Source: an uncultured Clostridia bacterium
GTDB lineage: Bacteria > Bacillota > Clostridia > TANB77 > UBA1234
Direction: 5' to 3'
Length of the DNA: 64,000 bases
NCBI GenBank assembly: GCA_934149305.1
Contig: CAKPEF010000006.1
Coordinates: 21,379-85,378, forward strand
The notes beneath the pieces were generated by a model, which was not told the DNA's origin, did not search any database, and worked only from the letters and a program-made list of their open reading frames with translations. The translations under genes and the position numbers were made by a program. This document shows, piece after piece, positions 40,186 to 47,696 of this stretch; within the stretch, counting starts at the first letter, position 1, and the number at the start of each line of letters is the position of its first letter.

Positions 40186-41127
40186 TTATTTTTCATTTCC
40201 ATCTAAATTTATTGATAGTTTTTCAACCTCTATATTTTCACCATCACTGGTAATCAGTATTGTTCCATCTTTTGAGGTTTGATAGACTTCGCTACCTTTT
40301 AACCTATCCATCACCTCTTTATGTGGATGACCATAATCGTTATCTCTTCCACATGAAATTATAACATATTCTGGTTTTACTTGTTCTAAAAATTCTTCTG
40401 ATGAACTTGTCCTCGAACCATGATGAGCAACCTTTAAAACATCTATATCATCCCAACTACGCAGTTTTTCATTTGCAACCTCTGCATCTCCAGTAAATAA
40501 AAACTTTTTCTTACCATATGTAAGCTCAATTATAATAGAATTCTCATTTAAGTTTTCAGCATCATTTTCTATTCCCATAACTTCGCATTTCGCCATACCT
40601 ACATAAAAAATATCACCAACTTTTGGTGTTTTTATCTTCAAATTAGCATTTTTGATAGCCTTAAGCACATCTTCATATGTTTTGGTAGTAGTTGTTTTTT
40701 TAGGCATCAAAACATTTTTAATTTTAAAATTATTTATAACATCATCAAGTCCACCTATATGATCTTCGTGTGGATGCGTACCCACAACATAATCAATTGT
40801 ATCAATATTCATATTCTCTAACTGCTTTACAATAAGCTTGCCATCCGCATTGTTGCCAGCATCAATTAGCATACATTCTCCGCTAGACATAACAAAAATA
40901 GAATCCGCTTGACCTACATCAAAAAAGTACACTTTTAACTCATCATCACTTGCAATATAATAATTTTCTTTTTGCGTATAATCATTTTGATTCTCACTTA
41001 CAGTATCTTGATTAACGCCATCATCCAAAAAATCATCTAAGTTTTCAAATCCAATGACACTGCCAATAATCAATAGCAAAACAATTGCTAATAACTTTTT
41101 AACTATTACTTTATCTTTTTTCTTCAT
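40186..41127 (-). CDS. ComEC C-terminal-like MBL-fold hydrolase, membrane-anchored
   Basis: 313 residues with one N-terminal membrane segment (LLAIVLLLIIGSVIGF). The metallo-beta-lactamase domain shows VYFFDVGQADSIFVM, MLIDAGNN, GTHPHEDHIGGLDDVI, FLFTGDAEVANE and LKVAHHGSRTSSS. This matches the stand-alone ComEC/Rec2 C-terminal family, proposed nucleases or phosphodiesterases. Without the ComEC channel it need not act in DNA uptake. AGGAGG lies before the ATG. Confidence 0.87.
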   Translation of the reverse strand: MKKKDKVIVKKLLAIVLLLIIGSVIGFENLDDFLDDGVNQDTVSENQNDYTQKENYYIASDDELKVYFFDVGQADSIFVMSSGECMLIDAGNNADGKLIVKQLENMNIDTIDYVVGTHPHEDHIGGLDDVINNFKIKNVLMPKKTTTTKTYEDVLKAIKNANLKIKTPKVGDIFYVGMAKCEVMGIENDAENLNENSIIIELTYGKKKFLFTGDAEVANEKLRSWDDIDVLKVAHHGSRTSSSEEFLEQVKPEYVIISCGRDNDYGHPHKEVMDRLKGSEVYQTSKDGTILITSDGENIEVEKLSINLDGNEK

Positions 41128-41164
41128 TTGTTCCTCCTAAGGTTAATCATTTGCTCAAAAATAA

Positions 41165-41240
41165 TGGTCGGAGTGACACGATTTGAACGTGCGACCTCTT
41201 GGTCCCGAACCAAGCGCTCTACCAACTGAGCCACACCCCG
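41165..41240 (-). tRNA. tRNA-Pro, anticodon CGG (reads codon CCG)
   Basis: 76 nt with encoded CCA. Acceptor CGGGGTG/CACTCCG (one G-U), D-arm GCTC/GAGC, anticodon stem CTTGG/CCAAG with loop TTCGGGA, T-arm with TTCAAAT. A dedicated CCG reader is notable in AT-rich DNA; see the second tRNA-Pro at 43266. Confidence 0.93.
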
Positions 41241-41407
41241 ATTACCTAAAAATTTTACCACAAGCACACTTACAGTTCAACTTTAGAAAGCATAAATTTT
41301 GCAAATATATTTTGAGAGTTTGGTTGCATAACATAAAATTTGAAAAGAATTTTTAAAATTTTTATAAATGGCAAAATTAAAAGATAAAAAACAAATGTAG
41401 AAAAGAA

Positions 41408-41518
41408 ATCTCCTGAATATTATACTTGCTGAAATTGAGGAGATGATTTGAAATTTACTACAAAAATATTAACCTAATCGCCACCACAGCCTCAATGTTA
41501 TGGTGGCGATTAGGTTAA
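41408..41518. other. AT-rich gap with two hairpins, one of 18 perfect bp
   Basis: ATCTCCT/AGGAGAT (about 41408-41444) is a weak hairpin. The second is striking: TTAACCTAATCGCCACCA (41469-41486), 14-nt loop, exact reverse complement (41501-41518). Its stem is much richer in GC than its surroundings. No T-run follows directly. It could be a recombination or regulatory site at the border of the AbiE island. The region 41241-41407 shows nothing else. Confidence 0.6.
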
Positions 41519-41553
41519 AATCAATTTAACTATAAAACTGAAATCAAGTTATT

Positions 41554-41568
41554 GTTTCAGTGTGAAAC
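41554..41568. promoter_or_regulatory. Upstream palindrome matching the abiE operator half-sites
   Basis: GTTTCAGTGTGAAAC is a 6+3+6 palindrome and contains the same TTTCAGTGTG word as the operator at 41702, so it may be a distal AbiEi binding site. Confidence 0.45.
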
Positions 41569-41672
41569 TAAAATAATTTAGCCCTACTCACTCCTTAAGT
41601 ACTTACTTATGGAGTGAATTATGTTAAAAATTTTCAAAAAAATAAAAATTTTAACAATATCATTTAATTTTA

Positions 41673-41711
41673 TTGACTCTCACACTGAAAAAATGATATA
41701 ATTTCAGTGTG
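41673..41711 (+). promoter_or_regulatory. abiE promoter with overlapping operator
   Basis: TTGACT (41673-41678), 18-bp spacer, TATAAT (41697-41702). The 10-bp inverted arms CACACTGAAA (41681-41690) and TTTCAGTGTG (41702-41711) bracket the -10 box. AbiEi antitoxins are known to repress their own promoter through inverted repeats, which fits this arrangement. Confidence 0.8.
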
Positions 41712-41722
41712 AAGGTGAAATT

Positions 41723-42322
41723 ATGAAAAGTTATGAAAAAATAGTAAATTTTGTAAATGAAAAAAATAATGTAATAACAACTAAAGAATTTAAAGATGCT
41801 AAAATAGGATTTTATTATATAAATAAACTAATTGAAGATAATTATATATCTAGAATAGGAAATGGGCTTTATGGAAAAACTGACAGTTTTGAAGATGAAT
41901 ATTTTATAATTCAAAACAGATATAAGAATGCAATATTTTCTTATAATACTGCTCTGTTCTTTCTAAACAAAACAGAAGTAACACCAAATATTGTAGATAT
42001 AACAATACCAAATGATTATAATGTTAGTTCAATAAACACCAAACAAATAAGAGTTCATTATGCAAGTAAGGAAAACATAAAACTTGGTGTGATAAAACTA
42101 AAATCTCCATTTGGTAATACTATAAAAGCCTATAATCTTGAAAGAACAATTTGTGATATTGTAAAAAATGAAAATAAATGTGGACTAGATATAGAGCAAA
42201 GAAACAAAGTCATAAAAAAAGCATTTTCAAATAATGAAATTGATGGAACTACTATAATGCAATATGCAAAAAAACTAAAATGCGAGAAAAAAATAAAAGC
42301 AATAATGGAGATAATGATATGA
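41723..42322 (+). CDS. abiEi: AbiEi-family antitoxin/autorepressor
   Basis: 199 residues. The N-terminal winged helix (KIVNFVNEKNNVITTKEFKDAKIGFYYINKLIEDNYISRIGNGLYG) is typical, followed by the AbiEi C-domain (TPNIVDITIPNDYN, IKAYNLERTICDIVKN). AbiEi is the antitoxin of the AbiE phage-abortive-infection systems and represses the operon through the operator upstream. The stop overlaps the toxin start as ATGA (42319-42322), so the two are translationally coupled. Confidence 0.92.
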   Translation: MKSYEKIVNFVNEKNNVITTKEFKDAKIGFYYINKLIEDNYISRIGNGLYGKTDSFEDEYFIIQNRYKNAIFSYNTALFFLNKTEVTPNIVDITIPNDYNVSSINTKQIRVHYASKENIKLGVIKLKSPFGNTIKAYNLERTICDIVKNENKCGLDIEQRNKVIKKAFSNNEIDGTTIMQYAKKLKCEKKIKAIMEIMI

Positions 42323-43156
42323 TAAAAAATATTCAATCTTTAATGGATAAATCTAAAAATTTTGCAAAAGACAATGGACTATCTGTTCAGGAAGTATTAC
42401 AAAACTATATGTTTGAAAGATTTTTAGAAAGATTATCAAAATCAGAATATAATGAAAAGTTTATTATAAAAGGTCGGATTTTTATTATCTTCTATAATGG
42501 GAATTAATATGAGAACAACAATGGATATAGATGCGAATATTACAGGAATGAATTTTGAAAAAAGTGCAATAGAAGAAATGATAAATAAAATTATTTCTTT
42601 AGAAATAGATGATAATGTAATTTTTGAAATAGATAAAAATATGCCTATAAAAGAAGATAATGAATATGGTGGTTATAGATTTAAACTAATTGCAAAATTA
42701 AGCAATTTAAGAATACCTTTTTCAATAGATATTTCAACTGGAGATTTAATTACACCAAGAGCGATAGAATACAATTACAAAACAATATTAGAAAACGAGA
42801 ATATTAGCTTATATACATATAATTATGAAACAATAGTTGCTGAAAAATTAGAAACTGTTTTAAAAAGAAATATTGCTAATAGCAGAATGAAAGATTATTA
42901 TGATTTATATTATTTTGCAACATATAAGTGGAATAATATAGATATCGGTACATTAAAAAAAGCTATTGATACAACTTTCAAACACAGAAATTCACAAGAA
43001 TACTTAGAAAAGTTAAAAACTATAATATCAAATATTTTAGAAGATGAAAGTTTAATTGCAAGATGGGACAAGTATAGAAAAGAACACGAATATGCAAAAG
43101 ATATTAAATTTGAGGATACAATTAGTGCAATAGAGAAAATATATAATGCATTATAA
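42319..43156 (+). CDS. abiEii: AbiEii-family nucleotidyltransferase toxin, one CGG +1 shift
   Basis: From ATG 42319 the frame reads MIKNIQSLMDKSKNFAKDNG to FERFLERLSKSEYNEKFIIKG, then meets CGG (42475-42477). In frame 0 it stops about 9 codons later. With +1, CGGA is Gly and the frame gives KGGFLLSSIMGINMRTTMDID, exactly the motif I (GG) and Asp-x-Asp of the DUF1814/AbiEii nucleotidyltransferases, then KDYYDLYYFATY and a normal C-terminus. About 278 residues. AbiEii/MenT-type toxins transfer nucleotides, in known cases to tRNA ends. Without the shift the catalytic site does not exist, so the shift would decide whether the toxin is made. Confidence 0.88.
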
Positions 43157-43224
43157 TAAATTATTTATATAAGTTCACATAATATGAGTTTTTGAAAAGA
43201 TTTTTAAAAAATTACAAAAAAGTG

Positions 43225-43253
43225 TTGTATTTTTCAAAAAAACATGTTAAGAT
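43225..43253 (+). promoter_or_regulatory. Promoter of tRNA-Pro(TGG)
   Basis: TTGTAT (43225-43230), 17-bp spacer, TAAGAT (43248-43253), 12 bp before the tRNA. Confidence 0.6.
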
Positions 43254-43265
43254 ATAGCTTGTTAT

Positions 43266-43341
43266 CGGGGTGTGGCTCAGTTGGTAGAGTACGTGGTTTG
43301 GGACCATGGGGCCGGAGGTTCGAGTCCTCTCACCCCGACCA
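43266..43341 (+). tRNA. tRNA-Pro, anticodon TGG
   Basis: 76 nt with encoded CCA. Acceptor CGGGGTG/CACCCCG, anticodon stem CGTGG/CCATG with loop TTTGGGA, T-loop TTCGAGT. It points away from the other tRNA-Pro; the AbiE pair lies between the two. Confidence 0.94.
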
Positions 43342-43346
43342 TTAAG

Positions 43347-43388
43347 TGGCTATTTAGAAATAAAACTTCTAAATAGCTATTTTTATAT
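43347..43388 (+). terminator. Terminator after tRNA-Pro(TGG)
   Basis: GTGGCTATTTAGAA pairs with TTCTAAATAGCTAT followed by TTTTTAT. Confidence 0.85.
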
Positions 43389-43681
43389 GTTTCATTAGAG
43401 CATCAACAGTTTGAATACATTTTATCAATTGTTAAAAGCTAATATAAGTTGCTTAAAACTTAATAAAATTTAAATAAATTGCATTAAAAATTGCATCAAA
43501 AAATTTGTTGATGTCTATTCCTCTAAGACGTGGGGAGGGGTTGAATCTCTCTAGGCTCATCATTCTATGCGATGAAATCACAGTCATTCTTATGGTAACT
43601 GTTATTTTTCAACTTCTATCAAAATTCGTATCATTGCATTCTACTTTTTTATAAGATGCCTCACTGAACTTTACATAAAGT

Positions 43682-43710
43682 TTGACTCGATGTCATAAAT
43701 ATGGTATAAT
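43682..43710 (+). promoter_or_regulatory. Strong promoter of the GC-richer orphan gene
   Basis: TTGACT (43682-43687), 17-bp spacer, TATAAT (43705-43710). The leader after it can fold: CTATGTGTT against AACATAG. The stretch 43389-43681 holds no gene; part of it (43511-43560, with GACGTGGGGAGGGG) is GC-richer and looks imported with the gene. Confidence 0.75.
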
Positions 43711-43790
43711 ATACCTACGCCTATGTGTTATTAAAGGTTCCCAGCGATGGCAACATAGTGTGATACATCAATTTATGGAGGGACATTAAC

Positions 43791-44027
43791 ATGTTCAATA
43801 TTGGTAGCAAGGAAATCCGCAGCAATGTGGATTTGATCCGAGAGCTCAAAAAGCTCAATCCTGAAGTGACGTTCGAATCCGATAACTCCGCAGCCTATGT
43901 GGTAGTTAACTGTGAGCCGTCGCTTCTCAAGCTGCCGAAACCGTTCTACCTTTCCGAAAAGAACGGTATCACGAACAAGCACAAGACCGAAAGTGGTGTA
44001 TACACCTCTCTCGATGTTATGTGCTAA
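43791..44027 (+). CDS. Orphan 78-residue protein, GC-richer than its surroundings
   Basis: ATG 43791 follows TATGGAGGGACATTAAC. The protein starts MFNIGSKEIRSNVDLIREL and ends GVYTSLDVMC. Codons such as CTC, CTG, CCG, TCC and CGC differ clearly from the AT-rich neighbours, so the gene was probably acquired. It has its own promoter and terminator. No domain recognised. The antisense frame of similar length has no ribosome site and is rejected. Confidence 0.7.
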   Translation: MFNIGSKEIRSNVDLIRELKKLNPEVTFESDNSAAYVVVNCEPSLLKLPKPFYLSEKNGITNKHKTESGVYTSLDVMC

Positions 44028-44028
44028 A

Positions 44029-44068
44029 CCAAAAAGGCTTTTCAGCAATGAAAAGCCTTTTGGTTTTA
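44029..44068. terminator. Terminator of the orphan gene
   Basis: AACCAAAAAGGCTTTTC pairs with GAAAAGCCTTTTGGTT (16-bp stem, 6-nt loop), then TTATAT; it also ends the convergent gene at 44079. Confidence 0.88.
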
Positions 44069-44078
44069 TATGCACTTT

Positions 44079-45536
44079 TTACATACTAATTCCGTTTTGT
44101 TTTTTATTATCATGTGACTTTTTCTTATTATCTTTTTCTATTGCCCCATATTTTTTATTTAAAGTTTCTAGTAAAATTTCTTCTGCTGGTGTTAAAATAC
44201 TCGCTGATTTTTTAAAGCTTAAAGCTTTTTGTCTTTGAATTTCTTCAATTTCGCCTGCCACATGTTTAACTTCACTTGATGTAATATTTGATTTTCTAAG
44301 TGATTCCAAAAAAAGTTTACTCCTTTTTATCTGTTTTTCACGTGATTCAGGCTCTATTCTATTTGTAGATTGTACTGTTTCTCTAAAACCTCTTCTTTTA
44401 GATTCTTTTGATTTTTCGCTTATATCATTTGAAGAGTGTAATGATTCATAAAAAATTCTACTTCTTGATTTGTTTTCGTCCTGCCTTTTACTTCCAATCA
44501 TAGTTTGTTCATTTGTCATTGTTGCCCAACCAGAACCTTTTGGTGGGTCATCAGTTTCAACCAAAGTATCTTGCAATAACGCATTTATATCACCATTATA
44601 TTTTGTTTGTCCTACCCCTAAAAAAAATTCTTCTATGTATTGTTTAGCTGGTATTTCTATACCGTTTTTCAATTTAAACTTACCACTTTTAGGAATTAGT
44701 GGCACTACAACTTCCTGTATATATTGAGTAGCATTTATTCTAGTTCCATTAGGTAATGTAACCTTACCTTTAATTAATTCTGGATTAATATAATCTTGTA
44801 TTACAATATTTCCTCTTTTATCATATATTGGTACTTCATCAGTCCATGTTTTTGGAGTAGCTATTGATTGTTGTTCTACATTTAATTTTTCTGTTTCGGT
44901 TATTTTATCTTGCTTTATATTATCACTGTCAATTTGTAAAATTTCTTCTGACGTTAATGGATTTTCCCAATTGATACTATCTAATATTTCACCATATTCT
45001 TTAAGAGAATAACCAGCTTCTTTTATTATTTTAATATATCTGTTTTTAATTTCATAAAATAATAAATCTTGCTCACTTTGTTTTAAATTTTCATAATAAT
45101 TATCATTTGAAACAAATTCTTTCTTATCTGCATCATACATTCCTAAAACAAATTCTGGTCTTAAATAATATCCTGGTGCTATATTTAACTTTTGTGCTTC
45201 ATCTTGTGAAATTTCATTATAAAAAGCGGCTTGTCCCATACCATATAAATCTGTACCCGTAATGTCCAACAGATTATATTTTATCGGTACACTTGCAATT
45301 ATTATTTGCCTAGAATCTTTATGCTTCCAATTATTTAATAAATCACTATTTTCATCAAAAAGATTTTCCGAACCTAATCCTAAAGCAATGGTTGTAAAAT
45401 ATAACTGTTCATGACTACATCTTAATCCATTATCAAATATTGATTTTATTTTTTTCTCATCATAAGCACCTATTCCATGACCATAATAACAATTAGAACT
45501 ATTTTTAAATTTATTTCTTATTTCCATATCACTCAC
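44079..45536 (-). CDS. Large protein of unknown function, possible ADP-ribosyltransferase-like N-domain
   Basis: 485 residues, no signal peptide. The start YYGHGIGAYDEKKIKSIF, then DNGLRCSHEQLYFTT and IIIASVPIKYNLLD, recalls the H-x-I / I..GL / YfT pattern of ART-fold enzymes; this is weak pattern recognition only. The middle has two related segments (NIVIQDYINPELIKGKVTLPNGTRI.ATQYIQE and KFKLKNGIEIPAKQYIEE). The C-terminal 130 residues are charged helices rich in Arg, Lys and Ser. GTG 45536 is spaced 8 bp from AGGAG. It is coupled with the gene at 45553, 16 bp upstream. Confidence 0.7.
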   Translation of the reverse strand: MSDMEIRNKFKNSSNCYYGHGIGAYDEKKIKSIFDNGLRCSHEQLYFTTIALGLGSENLFDENSDLLNNWKHKDSRQIIIASVPIKYNLLDITGTDLYGMGQAAFYNEISQDEAQKLNIAPGYYLRPEFVLGMYDADKKEFVSNDNYYENLKQSEQDLLFYEIKNRYIKIIKEAGYSLKEYGEILDSINWENPLTSEEILQIDSDNIKQDKITETEKLNVEQQSIATPKTWTDEVPIYDKRGNIVIQDYINPELIKGKVTLPNGTRINATQYIQEVVVPLIPKSGKFKLKNGIEIPAKQYIEEFFLGVGQTKYNGDINALLQDTLVETDDPPKGSGWATMTNEQTMIGSKRQDENKSRSRIFYESLHSSNDISEKSKESKRRGFRETVQSTNRIEPESREKQIKRSKLFLESLRKSNITSSEVKHVAGEIEEIQRQKALSFKKSASILTPAEEILLETLNKKYGAIEKDNKKKSHDNKKQNGISM

Positions 45537-45552
45537 ACAATCATCTCCTACA

Positions 45553-45996
45553 TTATGATTTATTTAGTAATTTTTTTATTTTATGAAATAGTTTTTGTAT
45601 CAAACTTTCTTTTTTATATTGAACTAAATCTGTATTATTTTCGATTTCATTTACATTTTCTTTAAACAAATTATTGAAATTTCCTTCTTTTAATTGTCGT
45701 TCTTTTTGTTTTGCTTTTTCTTCATTTTCATTAAGGATTTTTAATAATTCTTGTTTTTCCTCTTTTGTTTCACACCAATAATTTAAATTCAATATTGTAA
45801 GTAATACCATTGTATTTCTATTTATTTTTTGTTCATTTAACGGGATATTAATATCTATTTTAGAACTATAATTTTTATCTCTTTCTTCATCCAAAAATTC
45901 TATAAGCTTTTGTGGTATTTTATTTACCAAATCATCTTCTAATTGATTTATTATTTCAAATACTTCTGAATAAGCAACACTACTTATTGTTCTCAT
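45553..45996 (-). CDS. Hypothetical protein, partner of the 44079 gene
   Basis: 147 residues, soluble and highly charged. The start MRTISSVAYSEVFEIINQLEDDLVNKIPQKLIEFLDEERD is one I have seen at the head of small proteins encoded before accessory genes in many Clostridia; function unknown. It ends in a basic helix (LIQKLFHKIKKLLNKS). GGAGGTTACAA precedes the ATG. The two genes probably form one unit, perhaps immunity/effector or toxin/antitoxin, but nothing in the sequence proves this. Confidence 0.65.
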   Translation of the reverse strand: MRTISSVAYSEVFEIINQLEDDLVNKIPQKLIEFLDEERDKNYSSKIDINIPLNEQKINRNTMVLLTILNLNYWCETKEEKQELLKILNENEEKAKQKERQLKEGNFNNLFKENVNEIENNTDLVQYKKESLIQKLFHKIKKLLNKS

Positions 45997-45999
45997 TTG

Positions 46000-46421
46000 T
46001 AACCTCCAAAACTTTAATTTAATCTCTTATATTTATAATAATATTACCATTTATAGAAAACATTATTTTTATCTATTATCTCCAATATCATCAAATTCTA
46101 CTGCTGGCATAAATTCAATACTATCATCCTCATTATATCCCATAAGAAACATTTCTGATTTCACCATTCATTTACGCACTTCTCTGTATAATTATATCAA
46201 ATGCCTTATAAAATACAACCTATCAAATTACAATTCCTCTTCCTCATACCTTATATTACTTCCATCTCTTCAAAGTTTATTTCCTAATTTTATTAGAAAC
46301 AATTACAAAACTATATCATTATAAAAAAATATGTCCCATATTTAGGCTAAAAATAACTCTATCATAATTATGGGACTTTTTTGTTTTTAGGCATTAAAGC
46401 CTTTTATTTTTCACAAAGATT
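46000..46421. other. Non-coding gap with a 32-residue ORF and two hairpins
   Basis: A minus-strand ORF at 46069-46167 reads MVKSEMFLMGYNEDDSIEF and on to GDNR; it has no good ribosome site and may be a remnant. A terminator-like hairpin TGTCCCATA/TATGGGAC lies at 46331-46381 with T-runs on both sides, and a smaller GGC/GCC hairpin at about 46390. Otherwise nothing is seen. Confidence 0.4.
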
Positions 46422-46450
46422 AACCCGCTTTTCTAAAAGAAAAGCGGGTT
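46422..46450. terminator. Strong bidirectional terminator
   Basis: AACCCGCTTTTC pairs perfectly with GAAAAGCGGGTT over a 5-nt loop. Ends the GC-richer gene at 46463. Confidence 0.85.
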
Positions 46451-46462
46451 TTGCAGGTTTTG

Positions 46463-46741
46463 TTATGAAACGTAAATGAAGAAATCTTCGGCATCCTCGA
46501 TACCTTTGACGTTGCGTTTTTCCTTTCCAATGTTTACGTAGTCATCTACAAGCTCCTTTGAATTCCATCTGAAAACTTTCGAAAGAGACTTATCGTACAG
46601 ATATGTTTCTCCTTCAATCTCGCACTTCACATATGTGTTACAAAGTTTCACATCCTCGTTGAGTTTGCACTCTGTCAAGAGAACTATGTAAGGGTCGTCA
46701 TTTGTACCGCTTCCGTCGACCGGTTGATTATCAAGACCCAT
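46463..46741 (-). CDS. Second GC-richer orphan gene, 92 residues
   Basis: The frame begins MGLDNQPVDGSGTNDDPYIVL and ends GIEDAEDFFIYVS. Use of GTC, GAC, CCG, CTC and TTC sets it apart from its AT-rich neighbours; with the gene at 43791 it looks imported. No ribosome site precedes ATG 46741, and the base composition changes at about 46755, so the 5' end may be truncated or joined to foreign sequence. No domain recognised. Confidence 0.55.
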   Translation of the reverse strand: MGLDNQPVDGSGTNDDPYIVLLTECKLNEDVKLCNTYVKCEIEGETYLYDKSLSKVFRWNSKELVDDYVNIGKEKRNVKGIEDAEDFFIYVS

Positions 46742-46801
46742 AATATAAAATGCGAGTCACTTCACATTGCTTTTATAATATATTTAATATCCTCCAAATA
46801 A

Positions 46802-47374
46802 TCAATCCTTCACATAACTCTTAACTATCTCCAATGCTCTTTCAGCATTTTCGCCTTTTATTCCTTTATTTATTGCTACTATTGCATCTTCTCCTTTTTT
46901 CGATTCAAACACAATGAAATTCCATTCGTTATCATAATAATATCCAGCACTGATTTTTTTACCATTTTCTAATGTTATTTCTTTATGCTCTAAGCCCGTT
47001 CCACAAACTCCAAACATTCCATTACAAAATCCAATATCCATTTCACCAGAGAAATTATCATTATACATTTTAACGCCTTTTTTATACTCAGTATCTCCTG
47101 ATATTTCCTCATATTTCCAATCTTCTGGCACTTTTAATGATATTTTTTCGCCACTACTTTCGATTTCTAACTTATTATATTTTATTGTCTCTTCCTTTAA
47201 AGTTTGTTTTTCACCAGACTCTGTTTCTTTCACACTAGGTCTATATTTTACACCCCATGTACTAAAAACCACATCTTCACCTTTTCTCATTTTGTCCATA
47301 TCGATTTTATATGCACTTAATATTCCAACCATCAATAACATAACAATTACTATAAAAATTTGACCTTTTTTCAT
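46802..47374 (-). CDS. Exported or membrane-anchored protein of unknown function
   Basis: 190 residues. An N-terminal hydrophobic segment (GQIFIVIVMLLMVGILSAY) is followed by a hydrophilic exported part with two Cys (GFCNGMFGVCGTG) that may form a disulfide. The end (GENAERALEIVKSYVKD) resembles lipoprotein-like PsbP/DUF families, without certainty. GGAGGCG precedes the ATG. It lies after the BlaI/BlaR1-like pair but is separated from it by a long terminator hairpin. Confidence 0.6.
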   Translation of the reverse strand: MKKGQIFIVIVMLLMVGILSAYKIDMDKMRKGEDVVFSTWGVKYRPSVKETESGEKQTLKEETIKYNKLEIESSGEKISLKVPEDWKYEEISGDTEYKKGVKMYNDNFSGEMDIGFCNGMFGVCGTGLEHKEITLENGKKISAGYYYDNEWNFIVFESKKGEDAIVAINKGIKGENAERALEIVKSYVKD

Positions 47375-47450
47375 TTATATCTCGCCTCCTAATTATTAGA
47401 CAACAAAATATTGGTAAAGTCTCTTGTTTTTTCTTTGATTAAACCAAAAA

Positions 47451-47493
47451 AGTAGAAGAGCTATATAAAAATAATTTTATATCCTCTTCTACT
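47451..47493 (-). terminator. Terminator after the M56-M23 gene
   Basis: AGTAGAAGAG-C-TATATAAAA pairs with ATTTTATAT-C-CTCTTCTACT; on the minus strand TTTTTTGG follows. The rest of the 47375-47696 gap is AT-rich with no gene; it must contain the promoter of the 46802 gene. Confidence 0.8.
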
Positions 47494-47696
47494 CATCATA
47501 TATTGTGGCCAGTAAAATTTTTATTTATGAAAATATTTGTATTTTTTGTTATATATAACACTTACTTTTTATATCCTATAGGCACCATCTCCTTTTCTTA
47601 TGATGTCTTTATTATATAATCCAATTGTGTATATTTTTTGTCTTTTGTTTGAACCTATTGAAAACTTTTTAGGTACTTTTGTGTATTTTCTGTTAA

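Noticed and set aside
41165..41240. tRNA with anticodon CGG as an explanation of CGG codon behaviour
   Set aside because: Anticodon CGG reads codon CCG (proline), and the acceptor and body are those of tRNA-Pro. It does not read CGG.
43773..44075. Minus-strand 100-residue frame opposite the orphan gene
   Set aside because: No ribosome site, it runs through the terminator hairpin, and the plus-strand frame has promoter, ribosome site and terminator.
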